Assembly (NCBI GenBank): GCA_025062275.1
Contig: JANXAP010000032.1
Coordinates: forward strand, 1 to 53,954
Reading direction: 5' to 3'
Source: Dehalococcoidia bacterium
GTDB taxonomy: Bacteria; Chloroflexota; Dehalococcoidia; SM23-28-2; HRBIN24
Length of the DNA stretch: 53,954 nt
Numbering within the stretch: the stretch's first letter is position 1; each line of letters opens with the position of its first letter. Below are positions 22,813 through 30,205 of this stretch, in pieces. The translations under genes were made by a program, and so were the position numbers. The notes under the pieces are model-generated. The model was not told where the DNA came from, made no database searches, and saw only the letters and a program-made list of their open reading frames with translations.

Positions 22813-23847
22813 TCAGACGCCGTAGACTTCCTTCAGCAGCCAATTCAGCTTCCTGGTATCCCCGGTGAGGGGGTCGACATAATTGCGGATCTCCACCTGG
22901 AGTCGCTTCTGGGCCAGCCAGTCGTCCAGGGCACGGCGGGCCAGCACCAGCTTCTGGGTGTCGTTGAGGGTGTGCTGGGGGTCCCGCTCCAGCACCTGGT
23001 AGACGTAGACCAGGGCCGACTCCGGGTCCTGGTACCGGGCCATCTCCCCCGGCTGGAGGCCGAAGAGGACCGTCTCGGCCCCTGCCGGCAGGGCGCCCCG
23101 GGGCATCCAGCCCACCTCACCCCCGTTCTGACGGGTGGTGCTGTCCAGGGACTCGGCCCTGGCCACGGCGGCGAAGTCCTCTCCCCCCCGGACGCGGGCG
23201 ATGATCTGGTCGGCCTGGGCGATGCTGCGCACCACTATCTGACGATAGCGGACTGCCTCGGCCTGGGCCGGCACCTGGGCCTGGAAGTGGTCCAGGGCCT
23301 TGTCCAGCAGCAGTTCCCCCTCCACCATCCAGCGATACTGCTGGTCGGTGAGGCCGCTGCGCTGCAGCTCCTGCTGGTACAGATTGGGGAAGGGGTCTTC
23401 CTGCCCTTCGGCAGGGGGCTGGGCGCCCACCCGCTGGCGCAGGGCGTCGTCCACCTCTTGGGGCTCCAGGGCCAGGCCCAGTTCGGCACCGAAGCGGTGC
23501 AGAAGCTCCTCCTGCACTATGCGCTGGGCCACGGCCGAGAGGGCGTTGGCGGGCTGGCCCAGGTTGCTGTTGGCGCCGCCCACGTCCTGGAGGTGCAGGC
23601 GCAGCCTCTGGGCGAAGTAGCGCAGGCTGTAGGTGTTCTCCCCCACCCGGATGGCGGCGCTGTTGGGGCGGTTGCGCTGCTCCCAGATGCCACGGGCCAC
23701 GGCGAAGGAGGCCAGCGCGGCCCCGGCCGCCAGCAGGACGAGCACGCCCAGGGTGGCCAGCAGGCGCCACGAGGTCTCCCCGGACCTCCGCACGGAGGCG
23801 TCCCAAGGTGGGGTGGGAACTCGGCTAGGCCGCCTCTGCTTGGGCAT
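22813..23847 (-). CDS. Membrane-anchored parvulin-type peptidyl-prolyl isomerase (SurA/PrsA-like)
   Basis: 344 residues. A basic N-terminus (MPKQRRPSRVPTPPWD) precedes one membrane helix (LLATLGVLVLLAAGAALASF, about 28-47), so the rest is outside. A SurA_N-like chaperone segment (YSLRYFAQRLRLHLQDV to LLDKALDHFQAQV) is followed by a rotamase domain at about 200-295 (RYRQIVVRSIAQADQIIARV, EDFAAVARAESLDSTTRQNG, GEVGWMPRGALP, PGEMARYQDPESALVYVYQV). Probably folds exported proteins. Position between rpsR and hom, 36 and 10 bases away, suggests cotranscription. Confidence 0.9.
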   Translation of the reverse strand: MPKQRRPSRVPTPPWDASVRRSGETSWRLLATLGVLVLLAAGAALASFAVARGIWEQRNRPNSAAIRVGENTYSLRYFAQRLRLHLQDVGGANSNLGQPANALSAVAQRIVQEELLHRFGAELGLALEPQEVDDALRQRVGAQPPAEGQEDPFPNLYQQELQRSGLTDQQYRWMVEGELLLDKALDHFQAQVPAQAEAVRYRQIVVRSIAQADQIIARVRGGEDFAAVARAESLDSTTRQNGGEVGWMPRGALPAGAETVLFGLQPGEMARYQDPESALVYVYQVLERDPQHTLNDTQKLVLARRALDDWLAQKRLQVEIRNYVDPLTGDTRKLNWLLKEVYGV

Positions 23848-23883
23848 GGCTGGGCGGATGGGGCGGACGCGGTCGCCCCACGC

Positions 23884-24213
23884 CTAGGAGACGGGCGTGG
23901 GTGCCGGCCAGCCCAGCTTGCGGATGTGTTCGGCGGTGAAGGGCAGCAGGGCCACGTGGCGGGCCCGCTTTATGGCCCGGGCCAGGGCCCGCTGGTGCTT
24001 GGCGCAGGTGTTGAGCTTGCGCCGCGACTCGATGCGCCCGCGATCGGTGAGGAAGCGGCGCAGGAAGGCCGTGTTCTTGTAGTCGATGTACTTTATCTGT
24101 TCGGCGCAGATGGGGCAGACCTTGCGGCGGCGGCCGTAGCGACGCTTCTTGGGGCGGGGGGCTTCGGCCACCTCCGCCGGCTGCTCCGGGGCCTTCTCTG
24201 GCTCCTCGACCAT
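23884..24213 (-). CDS. rpsR: 30S ribosomal protein S18
   Basis: 109 residues, longer than the usual 75-80 because of an N-terminal acidic/proline extension ([20 protein letters not shown]). The conserved core follows: [20 protein letters not shown] with a CxxC, then [20 protein letters not shown] and [16 protein letters not shown]. The two-Cys pair plus the later NTCAKHQ Cys forms the zinc-binding (C+) type. Third in rpsF-ssb-rpsR, the usual bacterial order, with GGAGGG 13 bases before the ATG. Confidence 0.96.
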   Translation of the reverse strand: MVEEPEKAPEQPAEVAEAPRPKKRRYGRRRKVCPICAEQIKYIDYKNTAFLRRFLTDRGRIESRRKLNTCAKHQRALARAIKRARHVALLPFTAEHIRKLGWPAPTPVS

Positions 24214-24242
24214 GCTGCGGCTTCCCTCCTAGGTGGTGGACG

Positions 24243-24650
24243 TCAGTCCTCGGCCTCGAAGGGCAGCTCCTCCTCGGCCTCGGCAGCCTCCTCGCCGCCT
24301 TCCAACAGCGGCGCGGCGCCGGGGCGGTCGAGGAAGATGACCCGCTCGGCCAGGATCTCGTTGCGGAAACGGCGCTGGCCGTCGTTGCCCTCCCAGCTGC
24401 GGCTGCGCAGGCGGCCCTCCACGTAGACGCGGCGCCCCTTTTGCAGGTAGAGGTTGCACTGTTCGGCCAGGCGCCCCCAGGTGACCACCGAGAACCACTC
24501 CGTCTCCTCGCGGCGGTCGCCTTCCGGCGTGGTGTAGACGTAGTTGGTGGCGATGCGGAAGGTGGTCATGGCGTTGCCGGCGGCGGTGTAGCGCATCTCG
24601 GGGTCGGTGCCAGCGTTGCCGATGACCAGTATCTTGTTGAGGCCGGCCAC
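24243..24650 (-). CDS. ssb: Single-stranded DNA-binding protein
   Basis: 135 residues from GTG 24650 (VAGLNKILVIGNAGTDPEMR), 14 bases after the rpsF stop; the frame is open upstream only as a shadow of rpsF. The OB fold is clear: ILVIGNAGTDPEMRYTAAGN, FRIATNYVYT, ETEWFSVVTWGRLAEQCNLY, VYVEGRLRSRSW. The C-terminal acidic tail reads EEAAEAEEELPFEAED: the protein-interaction tip that normally ends DDIPF has its LPF four residues before the end. Between rpsF and rpsR as usual. A LexA-type site lies about 155 bases before rpsF, so SOS effect on this operon is possible but the site is better placed for terL. Confidence 0.95.
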   Translation of the reverse strand: MAGLNKILVIGNAGTDPEMRYTAAGNAMTTFRIATNYVYTTPEGDRREETEWFSVVTWGRLAEQCNLYLQKGRRVYVEGRLRSRSWEGNDGQRRFRNEILAERVIFLDRPGAAPLLEGGEEAAEAEEELPFEAED

Positions 24651-24664
24651 TAGCTGAGGCCCCC

Positions 24665-24964
24665 CTATTCCTCCTCGTCCTCGTCGGTGCGCACCACCAG
24701 GTGCCTGAGGACAGGCTCGCTCACTTCCAGGCTGCGGTTGAGCTCGCGCACGGCCGAGCCGTCCAGGCGGAACTGGGCCAGGACGTAGTGGCCCTCGGTG
24801 AAGCGCTTGATGGGGTAGGCCAGGCGGCGCCGACCCCAGTGGTCCAGCTTCGTCACCTCGCCGCCCCGCTCGCTGATGAAGCGCTGGACACGCTCCACCG
24901 TGGCCGAGACCTCCTCCTCGGCCAGCTCGGGGCTGATGACCATCATCAACTCGTAGCTGCGCAT
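24665..24964 (-). CDS. rpsF: 30S ribosomal protein S6
   Basis: 99 residues from ATG 24964 (MRSYELMMVISPELAEEEVS), the standard S6 opening; a GTG two codons upstream (24970) is an alternative. Core elements: VERVQRFISERGGEVTKLDH, WGRRRLAYPIKRFTEGHYVL, and REL-NRSLEVSEPVLRHLVV. Ends with an acidic tail DEDEEE, typical of S6. S6 binds S18 on the 30S platform. Transcribed from a good promoter 45-80 bases upstream whose leader contains a 16-base inverted repeat. Confidence 0.95.
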   Translation of the reverse strand: MRSYELMMVISPELAEEEVSATVERVQRFISERGGEVTKLDHWGRRRLAYPIKRFTEGHYVLAQFRLDGSAVRELNRSLEVSEPVLRHLVVRTDEDEEE

Positions 24965-24990
24965 GTCCACCCTGGGGAAAAGATATGTGG

Positions 24991-25006
24991 CAGGACAGAT
25001 GTCCTG
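24991..25006 (-). promoter_or_regulatory. Inverted repeat in the rpsF leader
   Basis: CAGGACA-GA-TGTCCTG, a perfect 7+7 palindrome with a 2-base centre, between the rpsF -10 box and its start. It may be an operator; the loop is too small for a stable RNA hairpin in full, and it does not show the CCG bulge expected of the S6:S18 autoregulatory leader. Function unknown. Confidence 0.45.
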
Positions 25007-25020
25007 TCCTATCGTCGCCG

Positions 25021-25049
25021 ATTATAACACCTGCCCCATCGGCCCACAA
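25021..25049 (-). promoter_or_regulatory. Promoter of the rpsF-ssb-rpsR operon
   Basis: On the minus strand TTGTGG (25044-25049), 17-base spacer, consensus TATAAT (25021-25026). Confidence 0.7.
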
Positions 25050-25106
25050 GGCCACGCCCCGTCCCGTGCACGCCTCGCAGGCACGGCCCCCGCTGCCGCG
25101 AGGCCC

Positions 25107-25136
25107 TTGACGCTTTTGGAACATATGTTCTAGCAT
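25107..25136 (+). promoter_or_regulatory. terL promoter with LexA/SOS box in the spacer
   Basis: TTGACG (25107-25112) and TAGCAT (25131-25136), spacer 18. The spacer contains GAACATATGTTC (25119-25130), a perfect 12-base palindrome that fits the Gram-positive/Chloroflexota-type LexA consensus GAAC-RNRY-GTTC. Repressor binding there would occlude RNA polymerase directly. A second copy of the same type precedes the capsid segment at 30161. Confidence 0.7.
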
Positions 25137-25161
25137 GGGGCCACCGAAAGGGGGTCAGGCG

Positions 25162-26547
25162 GTGGCTAGGGTGTTCCCCCTCCGCAACGTGCTGCGGCCC
25201 TACCAGCTGGAGGTGGCCAGGGCCGTCCTGGAGAGCGTGCGTCGGCGCCTGGGCCTCACCTTCACGGTGATGATGAGCCGCCAGGCGGGCAAGAACGAGC
25301 TGTCGGCCCAGATGGAGCTCTATTTGCTGGCCCGCCACCTGCACCGGCCCGAGGAGCTGGTCAAGTGCGCCCCCACCTTCGACCCTCAGGCCCGCATCAG
25401 CCTGCGCCGGCTGTGGCAGCGGCTGGAGGAGGCGGGACTGGGGGAGCTGGCCTCCCTGGAGGAGGGGCGAGCGGTGCGCCTGGGCCGGGCCCGCCAGCTC
25501 TTCCTCTCGGCCGAGCCGGGGGCGCACGTGGTGGGCCACACCGCCACCCTGCTGCTGGAGGTGGACGAGGCCCAGGAGGTGGAGCGGGAGAAGTTCCAGC
25601 GCGATTTCCTGCCCATGGTGGCCGCCACCGGCGCCACCGTCGTCCTCTACGGCACTCCCTGGGACGGCTCCACCCTGCTGGAGGAGATGGCCGAGCACCA
25701 TCGCGAGCTGGAGCGGCGGGACGGGGTGCGCCGCCACTTCCAGTGGGACTGGCAGGAGGTGGCCCGCCACAATCCGGCTTACGCCCGCTTCGTGGAGGCC
25801 GAGCGGCTGCGCCTGGGCGAGGAGCACCCCCTCTTCCGCACCCAGTACGCCCTGCGGCCCATCGGCGGCGGAGGGAGGCTCTTCTCCCCCTCCCAGCTGG
25901 CCCAGCTGCGGGGTGAGCACCCGCGGCAGGCAGCCCCGCGGCCGGGCGAGTGCTACGTGGCCGGCCTGGACCTGGGCGGCCAGGACTGGGATGGCGGCAG
26001 CCGCAGCCACGACGCCACCGTCCTGACCATCGCCCGTGTCCTCTTCCCTCCGCCCGAGGCTGTCGTGCAGGAGCCTCTGCTGGAAGTGGTGGAGCAGCGG
26101 GCCTTCGTGGGCACCCCCCACGACGAGCTGTATGCCGTCCTGGCCGACCTGCTGGGCCGCGTCTGGCGGGTGCGGCGGGTGGCGGTGGACGCCACCGGCC
26201 TGGGGGAGACGCTGGCGCGGCTCCTCGCCCGCTCCCTGGGAGAGGGTGCGGTGCTCCCCCTGCGCTTCAGCGCCGAGGCCAAGTCTCGCCTGGGCTATGG
26301 CCTGCTGGCGGCCGTCAACGGCGGCCGCCTGCGCCTATACGCCCAAGACGGCTCCGCCGAGTGGCGGGAGGCCTGGCGGGAGCTGGAGGCGGCGCGGGCC
26401 GTCTACCGCCCCGGTCGGGCCATGTCCTTCTACGTGCCCGAGGGCCAGGGGCACGACGACTATCTGGTGAGTCTGGCCCTGACGGTGGCAGCGGCAGCGG
26501 GCCTGTCCGGCCCCCGGGTGGCCCGCGGCCGCCCGACGAGGGGGTGA
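25162..26547 (+). CDS. Phage terminase large subunit (packaging ATPase-nuclease)
   Basis: 461 residues from GTG 25162 with AAAGGGGGTCAGGCG upstream; an in-frame ATG at 25135 overlaps the -10 box and is less likely. TerL pumps DNA into proheads and cuts it. ATPase motifs: Walker A SRQAGKNE (about 39-46), Walker B LLLEVDEAQE (about 130-139), coupling motif VVLYGTPWDGSTL. Nuclease domain acidic residues: AGLDLGGQDWDG, RRVAVDATGLGETLARLL and GQGHDDYLVSLALTV, all three catalytic Asp present. It looks intact and functional. No terS is recognisable upstream; a small HTH gene follows with a TGATG overlap. GC content equals that of host genes. Confidence 0.93.
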   Translation: MARVFPLRNVLRPYQLEVARAVLESVRRRLGLTFTVMMSRQAGKNELSAQMELYLLARHLHRPEELVKCAPTFDPQARISLRRLWQRLEEAGLGELASLEEGRAVRLGRARQLFLSAEPGAHVVGHTATLLLEVDEAQEVEREKFQRDFLPMVAATGATVVLYGTPWDGSTLLEEMAEHHRELERRDGVRRHFQWDWQEVARHNPAYARFVEAERLRLGEEHPLFRTQYALRPIGGGGRLFSPSQLAQLRGEHPRQAAPRPGECYVAGLDLGGQDWDGGSRSHDATVLTIARVLFPPPEAVVQEPLLEVVEQRAFVGTPHDELYAVLADLLGRVWRVRRVAVDATGLGETLARLLARSLGEGAVLPLRFSAEAKSRLGYGLLAAVNGGRLRLYAQDGSAEWREAWRELEAARAVYRPGRAMSFYVPEGQGHDDYLVSLALTVAAAAGLSGPRVARGRPTRG

Positions 26548-26888
26548 TGAAGGTGCAGAGCCCGGCCCTGGATGAGCAGCGCGCGGGGGCCGTCCGCACC
26601 CTGCAGCGGGTGCGAGAGGACGCCCTGCCCGAGCATACCGAGTACCGCGATACGGGCTGCGACATCCATCCTTCCTGTCTCTCCTGTCCCCTGCCCCGCT
26701 GTCGCTACGACGAGCCCGGAGGCATAAGGGCGCTGCTGGGCGCCCGTCGCGACCGCCAGATCGTGGCCCTGCGTCGCCAGGGGCTGACCATCGAAGAGCT
26801 GTCGCGGCGCTTCGGCGTCTCGCGGCGGACCGTCTTCCGCGCCCTGGAGAAGGCCCGCGCCCAGGACCGCCCCGAGGAGGAGCCATGA
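26547..26888 (+). CDS. Small Cys-motif/HTH protein between terminase and portal
   Basis: 113 residues, start ATG sharing one base with the terL stop (TGATG); its own stop overlaps the portal start (ATGA). The N-terminal half has a Cys cluster GCDIHPSCLSCPLPRC (C-x5-C-x2-C-x4-C), likely zinc or iron-sulfur. The C-terminal half is a helix-turn-helix RDRQIVALRRQGLTIEELSR followed by RFGVSRRTVFRALEKA, close in form to Hin/sigma-region-4 HTH. In position and with a DNA-binding domain it may be the terminase small subunit, or a regulator of the locus. I do not recognise an existing family. Confidence 0.75.
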   Translation: MKVQSPALDEQRAGAVRTLQRVREDALPEHTEYRDTGCDIHPSCLSCPLPRCRYDEPGGIRALLGARRDRQIVALRRQGLTIEELSRRFGVSRRTVFRALEKARAQDRPEEEP

Positions 26889-28258
26889 GCACTACCCTCG
26901 CCCAGCCCCTTCCCCAACAGCTGGCCCGCCTGGACCTGGCGCGGCTCCAGGCCTACCGCGACAACCTGGATTTCTACCGCGGCATCCAGTGGAGCGGCCC
27001 GCCCCGGCGGCGGGAGCGTCGCCTCACCTTCAACTACGCCAAGGCGGTCATCGACAAGACCGCCTCCTACGTGATGAACGGGCTAGAGGTGCACCTGCTG
27101 CCCCGGGAGCCCTCGCCCCAGGCGGAGGCCCTGGCCCGCGAGGCGGAGGAGGCCCTGCGGGAAGTCCACCAGGCCAACGCCCTGGACCAGATAGACCTGG
27201 ACAACGAGATCGACTGCTCGGTGCTGGGGGACGCCTGCTATAAGGTGACCTGGGACCCGCGGGAGCGGAGGGTGCGCGTCTCGGCGCCCGACGTCCAGGG
27301 CCTCTTCGCCTGGTGGGAACCCGACGACATGGCCCGCGTCTGGCGGGTGGCCCTGCGCTACCAGCTGACAGGAGAGGAGCTGGCCCTGGCCCATCCCCAG
27401 CTGATGCCGGGAGGCAACGGCAGCCGCCCGGGCCGCCTGGACGCTGACCAGCGCACGGTGGTGGAGGTCTGGACGGCCCGCCGATTCCAGCTCTGGGTGG
27501 ACTCGGCCCTGGCCGATGAGCGTCCCAACCCCTACGGCTTCATCCCCTTCGTCATCTACCCTAACCTGCGAGAGCCGAAGCAGTTCTGGGGCGTTTCCGA
27601 TATCCCGCCTATCCGCGAGGCCGTCCAGGAACTGAACCGGGCCATGAGCCAGCTCTCCCTCATCTTGGAGCTTTCGGGGAACCCCATCGCCGTGCTGGAG
27701 AACGTCAGCGAAGCGAGGGACATCGCCGTGCAGCCCGGGGCCGTGTGGGAGCTGCCGGAGCGGGCGCGGGCCTACCTGCTGGACCTGCTGCAAGGGGGTG
27801 GCGTGGGGCTGCACGTGGACTACGTGAACCTTCTTTTCCGCGTCCTGCACGACCTGGCCGAGGTGCCCCGGGCCGCCTTCGGCGAGGGTCGCCAGGCCGT
27901 TTCGGGCGTGGCCCTGGAGATGGAGCTGGACCCCCTGGTCAAGAAGGTGCAGCGCAAGCGGCTGCTGCGCACCGCCGCCATCAAGCACCGCACCGAGATG
28001 GTGCTGCGGCTGCTGGAGCAGCACCGCCGCCGCCCCTACTCTTCCCTTCGGGTCGAGGTGAGCTGGGGGCCGGTGCTGCCCCAGGACCGTTCCCGCCTGG
28101 CCCAGGACGAGGCGCGGCTGGTGGCGGCGGGCATCCACAGCCGGCGCACGGCAGCCCTGGCCCTGGGGACTCCCGACGCCCTGGGCGAGTTCGGGCGCTG
28201 GCTGGAGGAGCAGAGGGCCCTGGCGACGGGCGGCCCCCCAGGGGAGGCCGAGTGCTAG
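26885..28258 (+). CDS. Phage portal protein (SPP1 gp6-like)
   Basis: 457 residues. Portals form the dodecameric DNA channel at one capsid vertex. The N-terminal region RLQAYRDNLDFYRGIQWSGP and RRLTFNYAKAVIDKTASYVM is the typical SPP1-type start (Y..Y..y.G.., N....vvd....y..G). Then DQIDLDNEIDCSVLGDACYK with VTWDPRERRVRVSAPDV, and FWGVSDIPPIREAVQELNRA before the long clip/stem helices LNRAMSQLSLILE. The C-terminal crown helices include VQRKRLLRTAAIKHRTEMVL. Full length. The next phage gene in usual order (protease/scaffold) is displaced 1.9 kb downstream by two cellular genes. Confidence 0.9.
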   Translation: MSTTLAQPLPQQLARLDLARLQAYRDNLDFYRGIQWSGPPRRRERRLTFNYAKAVIDKTASYVMNGLEVHLLPREPSPQAEALAREAEEALREVHQANALDQIDLDNEIDCSVLGDACYKVTWDPRERRVRVSAPDVQGLFAWWEPDDMARVWRVALRYQLTGEELALAHPQLMPGGNGSRPGRLDADQRTVVEVWTARRFQLWVDSALADERPNPYGFIPFVIYPNLREPKQFWGVSDIPPIREAVQELNRAMSQLSLILELSGNPIAVLENVSEARDIAVQPGAVWELPERARAYLLDLLQGGGVGLHVDYVNLLFRVLHDLAEVPRAAFGEGRQAVSGVALEMELDPLVKKVQRKRLLRTAAIKHRTEMVLRLLEQHRRRPYSSLRVEVSWGPVLPQDRSRLAQDEARLVAAGIHSRRTAALALGTPDALGEFGRWLEEQRALATGGPPGEAEC

Positions 28259-28971
28259 GGCAGAGCTGGCCGGCTCCCCTCCCACCAGGGGGGAGTCTCC
28301 TGCCTCAGCACCTGCAGAAAGACGTCCACCACGTCGGGGTCGAACTGGCTGCCGGCGTTGCGCACCAGCTCCCGCGCTGCCTGCTCGGGGGGAATGGCCC
28401 GGCGATAGGGGCGGTCGGTGGTCATGGCATCGAAGGCATCGGTGACGGCCAGCACACGGGCGGCCAGGGGTATCTCGTCCCCCTTCAGGCCGTAGGGATA
28501 GCCGCGGCCGTCGTAGCGCTCGTGGTGATGGAGGACGGCCTCCTTGACCTCTGCCAGCCCGGGCAGGGACGAAAGGACGTCGCCCCCCAGCTCCGGATGG
28601 CGGCGCATGAGCTGCCACTGGCGCTCCGTCAGGGGGCCCGGCTTGAGAAGGACGCTGGGAGGGACCCACAGCTTGCCCAGGTCGTGGAGCACGGCGGCGG
28701 CCCGCACCACCCAGACGAAGCGCGGGGGCAGGGGCAGGGCCTGGGCCACGGCAGTGGCCAGCCAGGCGCAACGGCCGGCATGGACCAGGGTGCCCAGGTC
28801 CCGCAGGCCCAGGTCTATCAGCAGCGACTCCAAAGAGGCGGGGCGGGCCGCGGAGTGGGGGTCCCCCTGCAGGGCCAGGCTCTGGGCAGTCTGCACCACC
28901 CGCAGGGCGCGACGCACCAGCAGGGCCACGTCGGCCGGAGCATGGGTGTGGCCGTGACGGTCCCCGCCCAC
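28255..28971 (-). CDS. HD-GYP domain phosphodiesterase (probable c-di-GMP hydrolase)
   Basis: 238 residues from GTG with GAGGAGGGTAGG upstream. The HD-GYP domain is complete: AAAVLHDLGKLWVP (HD), RHPELGGDVL, the HHHERYDGRGYPYGLKGDEI segment with GYP, ARVLAVTDAFDAMTTDRPYR and the C-terminal GSQFDPDVVDVFLQVL. HD-GYP proteins cleave cyclic di-GMP. The N-terminal 90 residues are helical and without a known sensor. The stop shares CTAG with the portal stop (4 bases), so this gene abuts the phage genes end to end. It is a cellular gene lying inside the phage-like locus. Confidence 0.93.
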   Translation of the reverse strand: MGGDRHGHTHAPADVALLVRRALRVVQTAQSLALQGDPHSAARPASLESLLIDLGLRDLGTLVHAGRCAWLATAVAQALPLPPRFVWVVRAAAVLHDLGKLWVPPSVLLKPGPLTERQWQLMRRHPELGGDVLSSLPGLAEVKEAVLHHHERYDGRGYPYGLKGDEIPLAARVLAVTDAFDAMTTDRPYRRAIPPEQAARELVRNAGSQFDPDVVDVFLQVLRQETPPWWEGSRPALP

Positions 28972-29075
28972 CCTACCCTCCTCGCCTCGCTAGCCGCTGG
29001 TACCGCATGTCCAAATTAGGAGACGTTTCGGACGGAAGGCCGTGACAGGTCTCCGTCTGCCCTACCCGGCCCGCC

Positions 29076-29098
29076 TCGAGTACGCTCGATGCTATAAT
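29076..29098 (+). promoter_or_regulatory. Promoter of the phosphotriesterase gene with inverted repeat
   Basis: Consensus TATAAT (29093-29098), 35 bases before the ATG. The spacer carries TCGAG-TACG-CTCGA (29076-29089), a 5+5 inverted repeat where a repressor could sit. -35 weak. Confidence 0.45.
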
Positions 29099-29133
29099 CG
29101 CCCTAGCTCGCACGTCAACGTCGGGAGGCAGCC

Positions 29134-30102
29134 ATGCCGGTGGAGACAGTTCTCGGCCCCGTGGAGACATCCCAGCTCGGGCAGACCCTGATGCACGAGC
29201 ACATCTTCGTCCGCTCTGAGCCCGCCTACATGAGCTTCCCCCACCTGTGGGACGAGGAGCGCTGGGTGGCGGAAGCGGTGGCCAGGCTCCAGGAGGCGGC
29301 GGCCGAGGGGGTGCGGACCCTGGTGGACCTGACGGTCATGGGCCTCGGTCGGGACGTGCGACTGGTGCAGCGCATCGCCCGGCAGGTCCCCCAGCTGAAC
29401 ATCATCGTGGCCACCGGGATCTACATCTACAGCGACGACGAGATGCCCCGCGCCTTCCGCGCCCTGAACGCCGACCAGCTGGCGGAGCTGTTCGTTCGAG
29501 ACATCCGCCAGGGGATCCAGGGCACCGAGGTCAAGGCGGCCATCATCAAGTGCGTCACCGACGAGCCCGGCGTCACCCCCCAGGTGGAAAAGGTGCTGCG
29601 GGCAGCCGCCCGCGCCCACCTCCAGACGGGGGTCCCCATCTCCACCCACACCCACTCCTGGACACGGCGAGGGCTGGACCAGCAACGCATCTTCAAGGAA
29701 GAGGGGGTCGACCTGTCGCGGGTGGTCATCGGCCACTCGGGCGACACCGACGACTACGAGTACCTCGTCCAGCTCATGGAGAACGGGTCCTACATCGGCA
29801 TGGACCGCTTCGGCATCTACCCGGTGCCGGCGGCCTCCCACTTCCCCACCTTCGAGAAGCGGGTGGAGGTGGTGGCCGAGCTGTGCCGACGCGGCTACGC
29901 CGAGCGCATGGTCCTCTCTCACGACGCCTCGGTTTACATCGACTGGTTCCCCGCCGACCTGCTACGCATGGCCCAGCCCCGCTGGCACTACTGCCACATC
30001 CACCGAGAGGTGTTGCCTGCCCTGCGCGAGCGGGGAGTGACGGAGCGCCAGATAGAGCAGATGCTGGTAGAGAACCCCCGGCGCATCTTCGAAGGCCGCT
30101 GA
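29134..30102 (+). CDS. Phosphotriesterase-family amidohydrolase
   Basis: 322 residues, a TIM-barrel metal hydrolase of the PTE/PLL group. Metal ligands: the HxH in LMHEHIFVR near residue 20, the bridging (carbamylated) Lys in KAAIIKCVTDEPGVT (about 150), His in GVPISTHTHSWTRRGL, His in VVIGHSGDTDDYEYL, and Asp in MVLSHDASVYIDWFP. Family members act as lactonases or organophosphate hydrolases; the natural substrate here is unknown and lactones are the usual guess. It has its own promoter. It is a cellular gene lying between the two halves of the phage-like locus. Confidence 0.92.
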   Translation: MPVETVLGPVETSQLGQTLMHEHIFVRSEPAYMSFPHLWDEERWVAEAVARLQEAAAEGVRTLVDLTVMGLGRDVRLVQRIARQVPQLNIIVATGIYIYSDDEMPRAFRALNADQLAELFVRDIRQGIQGTEVKAAIIKCVTDEPGVTPQVEKVLRAAARAHLQTGVPISTHTHSWTRRGLDQQRIFKEEGVDLSRVVIGHSGDTDDYEYLVQLMENGSYIGMDRFGIYPVPAASHFPTFEKRVEVVAELCRRGYAERMVLSHDASVYIDWFPADLLRMAQPRWHYCHIHREVLPALRERGVTERQIEQMLVENPRRIFEGR

Positions 30103-30160
30103 ACCTCCCCCTCTCCTCGGCCCCGAGCCCGCAGGGTGCCAGCTCCTTCTTCGCTCAGGA

Positions 30161-30172
30161 GAACGCATGTTC
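30161..30172 (+). promoter_or_regulatory. LexA/SOS box before the capsid segment
   Basis: GAACGCATGTTC, perfect fit to GAAC-RNRY-GTTC. The two copies in the window share the longer core GAAC-NN-ATGTTCTA. It lies 45 bases before the scaffold-like ATG; TAACCT just after it (30173-30178) may be the -10 box, the -35 is weak. Confidence 0.7.
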
Positions 30173-30205
30173 TAACCTCGGCCCTGACCGAAGGAGGTGA
30201 TGGTC

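Noticed and set aside
24654-25136. Upstream extension of the ssb frame to 25136
   Set aside because: The extra N-terminus is rpsF read in another frame; SSB homology begins at the GTG at 24650.
25135-25161. ATG 25135 as the terL start
   Set aside because: It overlaps the predicted -10 box and has no Shine-Dalgarno; GTG 25162 is preceded by AAAGGGGG and matches where conserved sequence begins.
27083-28771. 562-codon minus-strand frame running through portal and the HD-GYP gene
   Set aside because: Crosses two genes in other frames and contains no recognisable domain.
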